A DNA stretch of 64,000 bases from Siphonobacter sp. SORGH_AS_0500. Its GTDB lineage: Bacteria > Bacteroidota > Bacteroidia > Cytophagales > Spirosomataceae. Below, piece by piece: positions 26,780-35,591 of this stretch. The notes under the pieces are model-generated. The model saw only the letters and a program-made list of their open reading frames with translations. It was not told the DNA's origin and made no database searches. The position numbers and the translations under genes are program-made. The stretch covers positions 62,001 to 126,000 of the forward strand of contig NZ_NHPP01000003.1 of the NCBI RefSeq assembly GCF_002838835.1, read 5' to 3'. Positions within the stretch are counted from its first letter, which is position 1. Each line of letters starts with the position of its first letter.

Positions 26780-29719
26780 ATGAGTAAAGTTAGTATGGCC
26801 GAACCTGTTTCAACCTTGCGACAAACTTCGCCGGGGTTACCCCTGAGCTCGGCCTCTTCAGAACTACAGGATCTGATTCGTAATACCACGGATTTGATCC
26901 AGATGATTGATTTACAGGGACGCTTTCTGTACGTAAACAAAGCCTGGAAAGATACCATTGGTTATCGGTCGGCGGAGTTGAATCAGATGAATCTTCGGGA
27001 TGTTATTCACCCGGAGTTTATGGAAGAGACACTGAGTAGATTTGACCGGGTGAAGAATGGGGAGCAAATCCCTGATTTTGAGGCGGTTTACCGTCGGAAA
27101 GACGGTCGCCGGGTGTATGTGTCTGGTTCGGTTAACTGTCGGTACGATGAAAATGGCAATCCCATCGTTTTTCGGTGTATTTTTCACGATACCACGGCCA
27201 AAAACCGGGCCGAAAATGCTCAGAATCTTTATTACCAGATTGCCAACTCGACTTTGAGTACGCGAAGTCTGGACGATCTGTATCAGTTCATTCATGAGGA
27301 ATTGGGGAAGGTAATTGATACCAAAAACTTCTTCATTTCGCTTTACGATCCTTCTAAAAGTTACCTCTATTTTCCGTATTACGTGGATGAATATTTTGAT
27401 AAGAATATTCGATTTACAAAGCGGAAACTGGGGAATGGATTAAACGAATACGCCATTGTGGCCAACCGGCCTTTGATGCTAACGGAAACAGAAATCCAGG
27501 AACTGGCCCGTCAGAAAGTATTATACATCTACGGACAAATTCCGAAGGTAATGTTATGCGTACCGCTTCGGATCGGGGATCGGGTCACGGGGATTATCGG
27601 GGTTAAATCCTACGAGCGTACCAACAAATACGATATCCGGGATCTGGAGTTATTGGAGTTTATTTCGGGTCAGGTTGCCGTTGCGATTGAAAGAAAGCAG
27701 GCGGAATCGGATCTGGCTAAACAAACGGCTCGTCTGCATGCCATTTTTGAATCATCGAGTCACCTGATGTGGACGGTGAACCGTCGTTTGCAGCTAACCT
27801 CCTTCAATGATAATTACCTGAACCTGATTCAAAGTCAGCTTCATGTACCACCGCAGGTAAACGTCACGACCGACCAGTTTGCCTGGCGACTGATGAATCC
27901 GGCGAACCGGAAAATCATGGAGGATAAGTATAAAGGGGCATTTCGGGGAAAAGCCGAGTCGTATGAAGTACACATGGATAACATCCGGTACGGCGAAGAT
28001 ATCTGGCTGGAGGTATACCTGAACCCCATTTTGCTGGCCGATGGTCGCATTGAAGAAGTAGCAGGTATTGCCCGGGATATTACGCCGTTGAAGCGATCTG
28101 CCCGCGAGTTACTGAAGGCCAAAGAAGAAGCCGAGCGTTCGCTGAAAGTAAAAGAACGGTTTCTGGCGAACATGTCGCACGAAATCCGTACGCCCATGAA
28201 CGGAGTTATCGGGATGATTGACTTACTGAGCAGTACGCATCTAGAAGAAGAGCAGCGGGAATACGTTCATACGATTAAAAAATCTTCGGAAACGTTACTT
28301 AATATTCTGAATGACATTCTGGATTTATCAAAAATCGAAGCCGGAAAAATGGTGCTGCACGAAGCTCCATTCGAGTTCAGAAGTATTTTCGATAAGTTAA
28401 CCAGCCTGTTTGGACAGACTGCCCGAAACCGGAACAATACCCTGAGTTATGACTTGGGCGAAAATCTACCGCAGTACATCATTGCGGATGAAACACGGTT
28501 ACTGCAAATTCTTTCCAACCTGACTTCCAACGCCCTGAAATTTACCGAGCATGGTTCGGTTCAGGTACGGGTAACCAATTTGTCGACGCACGGCAAGTGG
28601 CACAAAATCAAGGTTGAGGTTATTGATAGCGGCATCGGAATTTCTTCTGAAGGCTTGAAACAGCTTTTTGGAGCCTTCCAGCAACTGGATAATACGACTC
28701 GCAAATCCTTCGGAGGAACGGGTCTGGGGCTGGCGATTTCCCGCGAGTTATCCCGACTGATGAAGGGAGAAATGGGCGTGGAATCAGAAGTAGGAAAGGG
28801 AAGTACCTTCTGGTTTACGGTGGAATTAAAGGAAACCATGATTGCTCCATTTCAGGAGAAAAAATACGCGGAAGAGTTTCAGATTCTGAATTACCTGGCC
28901 CAGGAAAATCCCCATATTTTACTGGTGGATGATAACGCAGTAAACCGGAAAGTAGCCAGTGAAATTCTTTCCAAAGCGGGTTGCCGGGTTCAAACAGCCG
29001 ATTCTGGGCGGAAGGCTATTCAGTTGGTCGATGCCAGTGAAAAAGCGGAACGCTATGACCTCATTCTGATGGACATTCAAATGCCAGATATGGATGGTCT
29101 GGAAACGACGCATGAGTTAAGGAGGTTGTTCGGAGAAAAATTGCCGCCCGTGCTGGCCATGACGGCTTATTCCATGAAAGAAGACCGCGAGCGGTTCCTG
29201 AGTCAAGGCATGAACGATTACGTGTCCAAACCCATCCGAGCCGAAATGTTGGTGCTGAAGGTGAAAGAATGGGTAGATCGAATGGCTAGTCGCCAGCGGG
29301 AAGCGGTTCGACTAGAAACCAAAGTAAAAGAGCCTGAGCCTGTTATACAAAAACCAGCCTCTGCGGAACTGAACGAGCTGTACGATTTTGCGGTCGTCAA
29401 CCAGTTAGCCGAACTGGCGGGAAAAGAAATGGTCGAGCAGGTATTTGCCGAATTTGAACAGGAAGCAATCGAGCAAATCAAACTAGCCCAGGAATTTTTC
29501 GAGACGCAGGATTTTCAGGGCGTTGAATCGAACCTGCATACCCTGAAAGGTAATGCTGGAACGCTGGGCATCACGCGATTACACGAAGCCGTGAAAACGC
29601 TGGAGCATAAAACAAAAGTGGGTAACTTCAGCACCTTTGCTACTGAATTTCCACCCATTAAAGATGAGTTTAACATCTTCCAGGAAACCTACACGCAGGT
29701 GTTGGAAACGTTAGCCTAA
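26780..29719 (+). CDS. Hybrid sensor histidine kinase (PAS-GAF-PAS-HisKA-HATPase-REC-Hpt)
   Basis: A 979-residue soluble phosphorelay protein. In order it has PAS (~35-150), GAF (~150-305), a second PAS (~315-445), HisKA with FLANMSHEIRTPMNGVIGM (~460), HATPase with NLTSNALKFTEHG and GTGLGLAISREL, a receiver with LILMDIQMPDMDG (~710-830), and a C-terminal Hpt with HTLKGNAGTLG (~925). All phospho-transfer residues are present, so His-Asp-His transfer inside one chain is expected, with a separate receiver as final target. No transmembrane helix is visible. A bidirectional terminator follows. Confidence 0.94.
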   Translation: MSKVSMAEPVSTLRQTSPGLPLSSASSELQDLIRNTTDLIQMIDLQGRFLYVNKAWKDTIGYRSAELNQMNLRDVIHPEFMEETLSRFDRVKNGEQIPDFEAVYRRKDGRRVYVSGSVNCRYDENGNPIVFRCIFHDTTAKNRAENAQNLYYQIANSTLSTRSLDDLYQFIHEELGKVIDTKNFFISLYDPSKSYLYFPYYVDEYFDKNIRFTKRKLGNGLNEYAIVANRPLMLTETEIQELARQKVLYIYGQIPKVMLCVPLRIGDRVTGIIGVKSYERTNKYDIRDLELLEFISGQVAVAIERKQAESDLAKQTARLHAIFESSSHLMWTVNRRLQLTSFNDNYLNLIQSQLHVPPQVNVTTDQFAWRLMNPANRKIMEDKYKGAFRGKAESYEVHMDNIRYGEDIWLEVYLNPILLADGRIEEVAGIARDITPLKRSARELLKAKEEAERSLKVKERFLANMSHEIRTPMNGVIGMIDLLSSTHLEEEQREYVHTIKKSSETLLNILNDILDLSKIEAGKMVLHEAPFEFRSIFDKLTSLFGQTARNRNNTLSYDLGENLPQYIIADETRLLQILSNLTSNALKFTEHGSVQVRVTNLSTHGKWHKIKVEVIDSGIGISSEGLKQLFGAFQQLDNTTRKSFGGTGLGLAISRELSRLMKGEMGVESEVGKGSTFWFTVELKETMIAPFQEKKYAEEFQILNYLAQENPHILLVDDNAVNRKVASEILSKAGCRVQTADSGRKAIQLVDASEKAERYDLILMDIQMPDMDGLETTHELRRLFGEKLPPVLAMTAYSMKEDRERFLSQGMNDYVSKPIRAEMLVLKVKEWVDRMASRQREAVRLETKVKEPEPVIQKPASAELNELYDFAVVNQLAELAGKEMVEQVFAEFEQEAIEQIKLAQEFFETQDFQGVESNLHTLKGNAGTLGITRLHEAVKTLEHKTKVGNFSTFATEFPPIKDEFNIFQETYTQVLETLA

Positions 29720-29734
29720 CTCTAGAAATCTACC

Positions 29735-29781
29735 AAACAAAAGAGCGATCAGAAGACAGCCTTCTGATCGCTCTTTTGTTT
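29735..29781. terminator. Strong bidirectional terminator
   Basis: AAACAAAAGAGCGATCAGAAG (29735-29755) is perfectly complementary to 29761-29781, a 21-bp stem with a five-base loop and A/T tracts on both sides. It lies between convergent genes. Confidence 0.85.
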
Positions 29782-29800
29782 AACTATCTTCGGAGAAACT

Positions 29801-29980
29801 TTATTTACGAATTAGCTTCGCCACGTACGCCCACATCCGGGAAGGAATGGACAAAAACCAAACAAGCACATTAAACGCTAAATAGAAAACCGCAATAATG
29901 GGGTAAGCCAAAATAAAAATGATGTTGAAAATAATGGCACCGGGCGTTATGTATTTGGAGCGTTCGGGTCTTTTGATCAT
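29801..29980 (-). CDS. Small membrane protein (59 aa)
   Basis: A short frame starting MIKRPERSKYITPGAIIFN with a long hydrophobic stretch (about residues 14-45, IIFILAYPIIAVFYLAFNVLV, as one long or two short helices) and a basic end AKLIRK. The positive N-terminus, hydrophobic core and placement just before a strong terminator argue for a real small inner-membrane protein. No family is recognised. It lies ~115 bases downstream of the LysM gene on the same strand and may not share its transcript. Confidence 0.6.
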   Translation of the reverse strand: MIKRPERSKYITPGAIIFNIIFILAYPIIAVFYLAFNVLVWFLSIPSRMWAYVAKLIRK

Positions 29981-30096
29981 ATACGTGTGTTTTTACAAGA
30001 TAGTAACGATAGAACGAAAGAAAGGTTCCGGTCAGGATTTGAGTTTTTTATGAATCAGCCAGTTAAGGCTTTAAATGCTGATTTACAGGATAATTA

Positions 30097-31164
30097 TTAT
30101 TGTTCAACGGCCAGATAGCTTACTTCTGCACGGACGCGGCGGTCTGTAGGCATGAGTTTCTCAAAGGCCCGGGCTGAAAGTCGCACAATCACGCCCCCGG
30201 CTGGACCCGTATCGGGTAACTTGCCAATTACTTTCACAATCACACTTTGGTTATTCGCCTCATTCCGAACGGTTAACATCGTTCCGACGGGAGCTGAGCG
30301 GTGCAAGGCCAGATACTTACCCGATTTATCCTGAGCATCAATTAACTCGCACAAACCGATCTCCGTAACTTTCTTCGCTCCCGTGCTTGCATTGGGAACG
30401 GGGTCATTTTCGGTACGAACGGGAGTTAATACTTCGGCTTCTGGTTTGGGAGTGGTAACGGGTTTGCTCCCCGTGGGTTGAGGGGCGGCTTCGGGCTTCG
30501 TTTTTGTCGTCGTATCCGCTTTTTTAGGGGGGTCCTGAACGGCTACTTCGGGTTTATTTACTACGACAGGAGCTTTGGGTGCTTCCGTTTTTACGGGCTC
30601 TGCTTTGGTTGGTTCTGGTTTACGGGGTTCCGTTACGGGTATTTTGACGGGAGCTGCCGCTACTTCCGTTTTACCAGAATCAGATTTACCCGGATCCGAA
30701 ACGTACAAAACCTGACCGAATTTTACGGTACCGTCGGCTGGAATATTATTCCATTTTTTCAATTCAGCCGTTCCTACTTCATACTTACGGGCAATGCTGA
30801 ATAACGTTTGACCAGATTCCACTTTATGCGTTTTGGCTACCGAATTAGTTGCCCCAACGGAAGTTGCCGTAGCTGGTGCGGCATGGTCTGAACGACGCCA
30901 GGGTCGGGGAATTCGTACAACGGATTCTGACCGCAGATTACCCGAGAAATCAGGATTAACGGCTTTGAATTCATCCAGGGTGACGTTATACTTCTTCAAG
31001 AGGCTATATAAAGTTTGTCCGGGCGTTACCTGATACACAATCAGCGTTTTACCATTCTTCCACTCCGTCCCGATAGAATCCAAAGGAATGGATCGGGCGG
31101 AAGTTTGTAACGAATGAAGACAAAAAAGGCCGAAGAGGGGGAGGAAAAAATTATGATACCGCAT
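30097..31164 (-). CDS. LysM-repeat exported protein with RlpA-like C-terminal domain
   Basis: A 355-residue protein with a signal peptide (cleavage near TSARS), two LysM domains (about 42-88, YQVTPGQTLYSLLKKYNVTL; about 112-155, HKVESGQTLFSIARKYEVG), a long Pro/Lys/Glu/Thr-rich linker (~160-265), and a C-terminal domain with the double-psi beta-barrel look of RlpA-type proteins (VGTMLTVRNEANNQSVIVKV, GVIVRLSARAFEKL). LysM binds peptidoglycan glycan, so it should sit at the cell wall in the periplasm. Its start overlaps the end of the DUF4905-like gene by 14 bases, indicating co-translation. Confidence 0.85.
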   Translation of the reverse strand: MRYHNFFLPLFGLFCLHSLQTSARSIPLDSIGTEWKNGKTLIVYQVTPGQTLYSLLKKYNVTLDEFKAVNPDFSGNLRSESVVRIPRPWRRSDHAAPATATSVGATNSVAKTHKVESGQTLFSIARKYEVGTAELKKWNNIPADGTVKFGQVLYVSDPGKSDSGKTEVAAAPVKIPVTEPRKPEPTKAEPVKTEAPKAPVVVNKPEVAVQDPPKKADTTTKTKPEAAPQPTGSKPVTTPKPEAEVLTPVRTENDPVPNASTGAKKVTEIGLCELIDAQDKSGKYLALHRSAPVGTMLTVRNEANNQSVIVKVIGKLPDTGPAGGVIVRLSARAFEKLMPTDRRVRAEVSYLAVEQ

Positions 31165-31909
31165 AGCAGCAAAGATAAACCTGATCTTTTATATAAATGA
31201 GTTGGTGACGCCAGTTGATAAAGGTCGTATGCCCTTGTGCATCGCCGAGTGAAAGCGGCTCATGAAACTGAACCTGCCCCGTATTAGTAACGACTAAGAG
31301 GTTGTTTTTAAGCTTTTCAGACTCGTAAAAATAATAAGAAATAATGATCAACGGTGTTAATTCCAGATAATCACAGGCACCGATGGGGTGGTTTTCAGTG
31401 GTATAACGTATTAATTTCTGTAAAGTCGCCAGGTGCACATTTCCTTCCGGGTAATGAACCGGAAGGCGGATTTCATGCAGAGCAGACTGAGAAGGCATTT
31501 GGGGAACGGATTGTCCCGTTCGCAAATCCAGAAACTCATAAGATTCTTCCCCGGACTGTACCCGAACGATTGCATCCAGGGTTTCCTGCCAGATTCGGTT
31601 AGATACCGTCCAGAGGAGTTCTCCCGTACGTCCATCCAAAGCGTGTAAAGCAGTGGGGCGGGGCACTTCCGGTTCTTCGAATGAATGATACAAAATAACC
31701 CCATGAAAACAGCCCAGCATATTAACCCACCAAGCAACCTCTACCAGAGGAGTCTGATTTTGGGAGAAAAAATGCCCATCTTCAGCACAGGCCAGTGACT
31801 GGACGTAAGCCTTTCGTTGCTCCGAATCCCGAATTTCGATGCCTACATAGGGATCATAGGGATCTGGAGAAATTTTATAGATGGGATGGGAAAATTCAAG
31901 ACGCTGCAT
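31151..31909 (-). CDS. DUF4905-like protein
   Basis: A soluble protein of ~252 residues when started at MQRLEFSHPIYKI. The frame extends 50 codons up to an ATG at 32059, but the extra segment looks unconserved and would leave only 25 bases before porX, so I prefer the internal start. It has a propeller-like look (EIRDSEQRKAYVQSL, VILYHSFEEPEVP, ALDGRTGELLW). The DUF4905 assignment is from memory of the pattern and tentative. It is divergent from porX and overlaps the LysM gene. Confidence 0.55.
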   Translation of the reverse strand: MQRLEFSHPIYKISPDPYDPYVGIEIRDSEQRKAYVQSLACAEDGHFFSQNQTPLVEVAWWVNMLGCFHGVILYHSFEEPEVPRPTALHALDGRTGELLWTVSNRIWQETLDAIVRVQSGEESYEFLDLRTGQSVPQMPSQSALHEIRLPVHYPEGNVHLATLQKLIRYTTENHPIGACDYLELTPLIIISYYFYESEKLKNNLLVVTNTGQVQFHEPLSLGDAQGHTTFINWRHQLIYIKDQVYLCCYAVS

Positions 31910-32084
31910 ACCGATACACTGGAATAAAAATTTTGAATTAACAATCTTATGCTTTTCGCTGCCGTTACTTCTATACAGGTGTATTGAAAGCAGCGAAGCT
32001 TCCTTAACTTGCCAGCAGAAGGATAAGGTTCCTTCTGGCTTAACCTTCCATTCTTTCAACTGAGTAAAACTTCAGTTTATACGT

Positions 32085-33659
32085 ATGCAAAAGTATTCCA
32101 TCCTTTGGGCCGATGACGAAATTGACCTGTTAAAACCATATATTCTTTTTTTACAGCAAAAAGGCTATGAGGTAACTCCCGTTAACTCAGGGGCCGATGC
32201 CCTGGAACAACTCGAAAATAATACGTTCGATTTAGTCTTCCTGGACGAAATGATGCCTGGTTTGACGGGCCTCGAAACGCTTGCTCAACTTAAACAGCAG
32301 TGGCCAAACCTTCCGGTGGTCATGATTACCAAGTCCGAGGAGGAGCACATTATGGAGGGAGCTATCGGTTCTAAAATTGCCGATTACCTCATTAAGCCAC
32401 TCAACCCGAATCAGATTCTGCTTTCGGTACGTAAGATTCTGGATTCAAGACGATTAGTAGAGGAAAAAACCAATTTGAGTTACCAGCAGGAATTCCGTCA
32501 GTTATCCATGCAGTATCAGGATCGTATTGGCCATGAAGAATGGGCGGATATTTACAAGAAGCTGGTTTATTGGGAGTTAGAAATTGATGATACCCCTAAT
32601 AAAAGCATGGAAGAAGTAATGAATATGCAGAAGTCGGAAGCTAATGCAAACTTCTGTAAATTCATTGAAGATAATTACGAAGACTGGATTAACGAGCCCA
32701 AAGCCGACAAACCAATTCTTTCGAATATGTTACTTCGGAAAAAGGTTTTCCCACATTTGCAGGCTGGTAATCCCTTATACTTTATCCTGATTGATAATTT
32801 TCGCTATGATCAGTGGAAACTCATCGAGCGAACCTTGACGGAATACTTCACCATTGATGAAGAAAGTCACTATTACTCGATTCTTCCCACAACGACCTCC
32901 TTTGCCCGTAACTCCATATTCTCGGGTTTATTACCCAGCGAAATAGAGAAACAATACCCACGTCTTTGGGTACACGACATTGAGGGCGATCAGAAAAATG
33001 ATGAAGAAGGTCTGAATGTGCACGAGGAAGAGTTTCTACAAATGCAATTACAGAAAAGTCGTTTAGGCCATATTAAAATGTCCTATCACAAAATTCTGAA
33101 CGTCAATCAGGGAAAAGCACTGGTCGAAAACTTTAACAATGTCTCCAATAACGATCTGATCGCAGTAGTTTACAATTTCGTAGACATGCTTTCCCACGCT
33201 CGGACGGACTCGACGATGATTAAGGAACTGGCTGCCGATGAATCAGCTTATCGAAGCCTGACTAATTCCTGGTTCCAGCACTCGCCTTTATTGGATTTCC
33301 TGAAAAAAATTGCGGAAAAAGGAGGACGAGTGGTACTGACAACCGACCACGGAATGATTCGGGTTCAGAAGCCCGTTCGCATCATTGGCGACCGTTCCGT
33401 GAATACCAATCTTCGCTATAAGCAGGGTAAAAACCTGAATTTTGATGAAGATCACGTTTTGGTTTGTCGCCGTCCCGAAGCCTTTGGCTTACCGAAATTT
33501 AACGTTTCTTCGGCCTATGTCTTTACCATGGAGGATTACTTCTTTGCTTATCCTAATAACTACAATTATTACGTCAATTATTATAAAGACACTTTCCAGC
33601 ACGGAGGAGTGTCGCTGGAAGAAGTGATTGTGCCGGTAGTACAGTTAAAAGCAAAATAA
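32085..33659 (+). CDS. porX: PorX-type response regulator with PglZ/alkaline-phosphatase-like domain
   Basis: A 524-residue protein: a receiver (~1-120, with acidic ADDEID, phospho-Asp in VFLDEMMPG and Lys in YLIKPLN), a helical linker, and a PglZ/alkaline-phosphatase superfamily effector domain with LIDNFRYDQW, the nucleophile-type Thr region PTTTSFARNS and metal ligands in VVLTTDHGMI. PorX, with PorY and SigP in Porphyromonas, controls type IX secretion genes and has nucleotide phosphodiesterase activity. The gene is complete. The two T9SS-exported proteins in this window are possible indirect targets. Confidence 0.93.
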   Translation: MQKYSILWADDEIDLLKPYILFLQQKGYEVTPVNSGADALEQLENNTFDLVFLDEMMPGLTGLETLAQLKQQWPNLPVVMITKSEEEHIMEGAIGSKIADYLIKPLNPNQILLSVRKILDSRRLVEEKTNLSYQQEFRQLSMQYQDRIGHEEWADIYKKLVYWELEIDDTPNKSMEEVMNMQKSEANANFCKFIEDNYEDWINEPKADKPILSNMLLRKKVFPHLQAGNPLYFILIDNFRYDQWKLIERTLTEYFTIDEESHYYSILPTTTSFARNSIFSGLLPSEIEKQYPRLWVHDIEGDQKNDEEGLNVHEEEFLQMQLQKSRLGHIKMSYHKILNVNQGKALVENFNNVSNNDLIAVVYNFVDMLSHARTDSTMIKELAADESAYRSLTNSWFQHSPLLDFLKKIAEKGGRVVLTTDHGMIRVQKPVRIIGDRSVNTNLRYKQGKNLNFDEDHVLVCRRPEAFGLPKFNVSSAYVFTMEDYFFAYPNNYNYYVNYYKDTFQHGGVSLEEVIVPVVQLKAK

Positions 33660-33674
33660 ACGCCCTGTTTCTAA

Positions 33675-33718
33675 ATAGCTATAAAGCATTCTTATCTTTG
33701 AATGGGCTTTATAGCTAT
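33675..33718 (+). terminator. AT-rich hairpin after porX
   Basis: TAGCTATAAAGC (33676-33687) pairs with GCTTTATAGCTA (33706-33717). There is no clear T-run after it, so this could be a weak terminator or another structured element. Confidence 0.35.
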
Positions 33719-33866
33719 ATAATTGTATACCCCAGAATAATATATTTTTAAGGTTATAGTCGAGAGAGTCTAGTGTGAGCTAAAATTTCTTACTTTGCAT
33801 ACATTAATAAGGTAAGGAGTTTTGTACAATCCTATATCTTTATGGTATCCACCTAACCCATGCTTT

Positions 33867-35405
33867 ATGCGTTTTTTTACCTACCTGTCTTTAGGTATTC
33901 TACTAGGCTTTTTCAACCCGGTCTTCGCTCAGGACGACGACGAAAGTAAATCTTCAGGATCTTATTATGTACAGGCCGCTACGACGGCTCTTTCTACGTC
34001 AGGACGAACTCCGTTCTGGTTGCAAACCAATCAATACGGAACCATTCCAATTAAACCCCAGGCTGGTTTATTCACGATCGGTGCTAAATACCACGTTCCC
34101 CTTTCGTCTCATACTCATCACTGGTCTGTGGATGGAGCTTTCGAAGGCCTTCTTCAAACGCAAAACCCTAATGTGAAAGGAATTATTACGGAAGGATATT
34201 TACGTCTGAACTTTAAAAACTGGGAATTATACGGGGGGCGAAAAAGAGAATACGTTGGTTTGTCAGATACCTTAACCGGGACGGGTTCTTTGAACTGGTC
34301 TGGTAACTCCCTGCCCATTCCTCAGATTCATCTCGGTACTAAAAAATTTGTCCCCGTTCCTTTGGTTGGCAAGTGGCTGAAATTCAAAGCCTATTTTGCC
34401 CACGGCTGGTTCGAAAACTATAATTCTTTTACCAAAGATGCTTACCTCCATCAAAAAGGATTTTACCTGAAATTTGGTAAGGAAAACTGGCTCATCAATT
34501 TGTATGGTGGATTAAGCCATTTTGTTCAGTGGGGCGGTTATGCTCCATCTCTGAAAGGCGACCCGGGCATTTTGTCTAAAGATGGGAAGTTCAATGGCTC
34601 CTGGTTTGCTTACTGGAATGGAGTGGTGCTGGCCAAAAGTATGCAGGTTAAATACGGGTATCAGGGGTATCCTTTTGATGATTTTATTTCGATTGACGTA
34701 AACCGGATCGGGAACCATTTAGGGACAGTGGACGCCGCACTTGAGGTGAAACATTGTGATTTTAACCTGTTTTTCTACCGTCAAAGTATGTTCGATGACG
34801 GCTCCCTATACTATCTCATTAATATTGATGATGGCTTGAATGGAGTGCGGTATATTAACCATATACAGCAGGCTTCAGACGTTCATTTGGAACGGGTTGG
34901 TTTTGAATACTTAAGCACGATTAGTCAGGGCGGAAATGACTTTATTATTGACGATCCTTTGAAAAGGGGCGGGGATAACTACTTTAATCACAGTCAGTAT
35001 CAGGATGGATGGACGTATTTTGATCGTTCAATTGGAACCCCTTTCGTCCAGCCGGATAGTGATTTGAAAAAGGATATTCAGACCCATGTGCGTGGAATGC
35101 CCAACAACCGGGTTCAGGTCTTTAATCTTACCTTTCTGGGTAAATACAAAAAACGGACAACCTGGGAAATTCGCGGTTCTTACAGCCGGAATTTTGGCAC
35201 TTATAATAACATGCGAGAAGAGCCTTACGTAAACGGCCCATTCAAACAATTTTCGGGCTTAATCCGCATAGGGGTAAAAATGCCCTGGCTCAGAGGAAGC
35301 GAGTTTTCAGGTGCTCTGGCTTACGACAAAGGCCAGATGTATGATGACACCTTCGGAGCCTATCTAAGTATCCGCAAAACGGGCTTAATCGGAAGAACTC
35401 GTTAG
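33867..35405 (+). CDS. Wzi-family outer-membrane protein (tandem copy 1)
   Basis: About 512 residues from the ATG opening the signal peptide MRFFTYLSLGILLGFF, cut near VFAQ; a TTG-led extension of 15 codons upstream lacks signal character. The mature protein is a beta-barrel of the capsule assembly Wzi family. It has ATTALSTSGRTPFWLQ at the N-terminus, ELYGGRKREYVGLSDT, VGFEYLSTISQGG, and DNYFNHSQYQDGWTYFDRS, with a barrel-like alternation to the end. In E. coli Wzi is a surface lectin that anchors group 1 capsule; in Bacteroidota the ligand is unknown. A paralogue follows after 186 bases. Confidence 0.87.
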   Translation: MRFFTYLSLGILLGFFNPVFAQDDDESKSSGSYYVQAATTALSTSGRTPFWLQTNQYGTIPIKPQAGLFTIGAKYHVPLSSHTHHWSVDGAFEGLLQTQNPNVKGIITEGYLRLNFKNWELYGGRKREYVGLSDTLTGTGSLNWSGNSLPIPQIHLGTKKFVPVPLVGKWLKFKAYFAHGWFENYNSFTKDAYLHQKGFYLKFGKENWLINLYGGLSHFVQWGGYAPSLKGDPGILSKDGKFNGSWFAYWNGVVLAKSMQVKYGYQGYPFDDFISIDVNRIGNHLGTVDAALEVKHCDFNLFFYRQSMFDDGSLYYLINIDDGLNGVRYINHIQQASDVHLERVGFEYLSTISQGGNDFIIDDPLKRGGDNYFNHSQYQDGWTYFDRSIGTPFVQPDSDLKKDIQTHVRGMPNNRVQVFNLTFLGKYKKRTTWEIRGSYSRNFGTYNNMREEPYVNGPFKQFSGLIRIGVKMPWLRGSEFSGALAYDKGQMYDDTFGAYLSIRKTGLIGRTR

Positions 35406-35591
35406 TAATATTCTATCCTATTTCATGCGTTTTGATTGCCTGGGTCATTAAGACTCAGGTAGTAAAAACGCATGACCCGTAACGGAACTACTGAAAGATA
35501 CAGAGGATTAAAACATTATAAATAGTTACTAGTTCTGCTCTATACATAGTTTATGAATTAACCACTATTCGTTAATTATTCCTCCATTTAA

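Noticed and set aside
31910..32059. N-terminal extension of the DUF4905-like protein
   Set aside because: The extra 50 codons look unconserved and would leave almost no room for porX control; the internal ATG fits the start of the domain.
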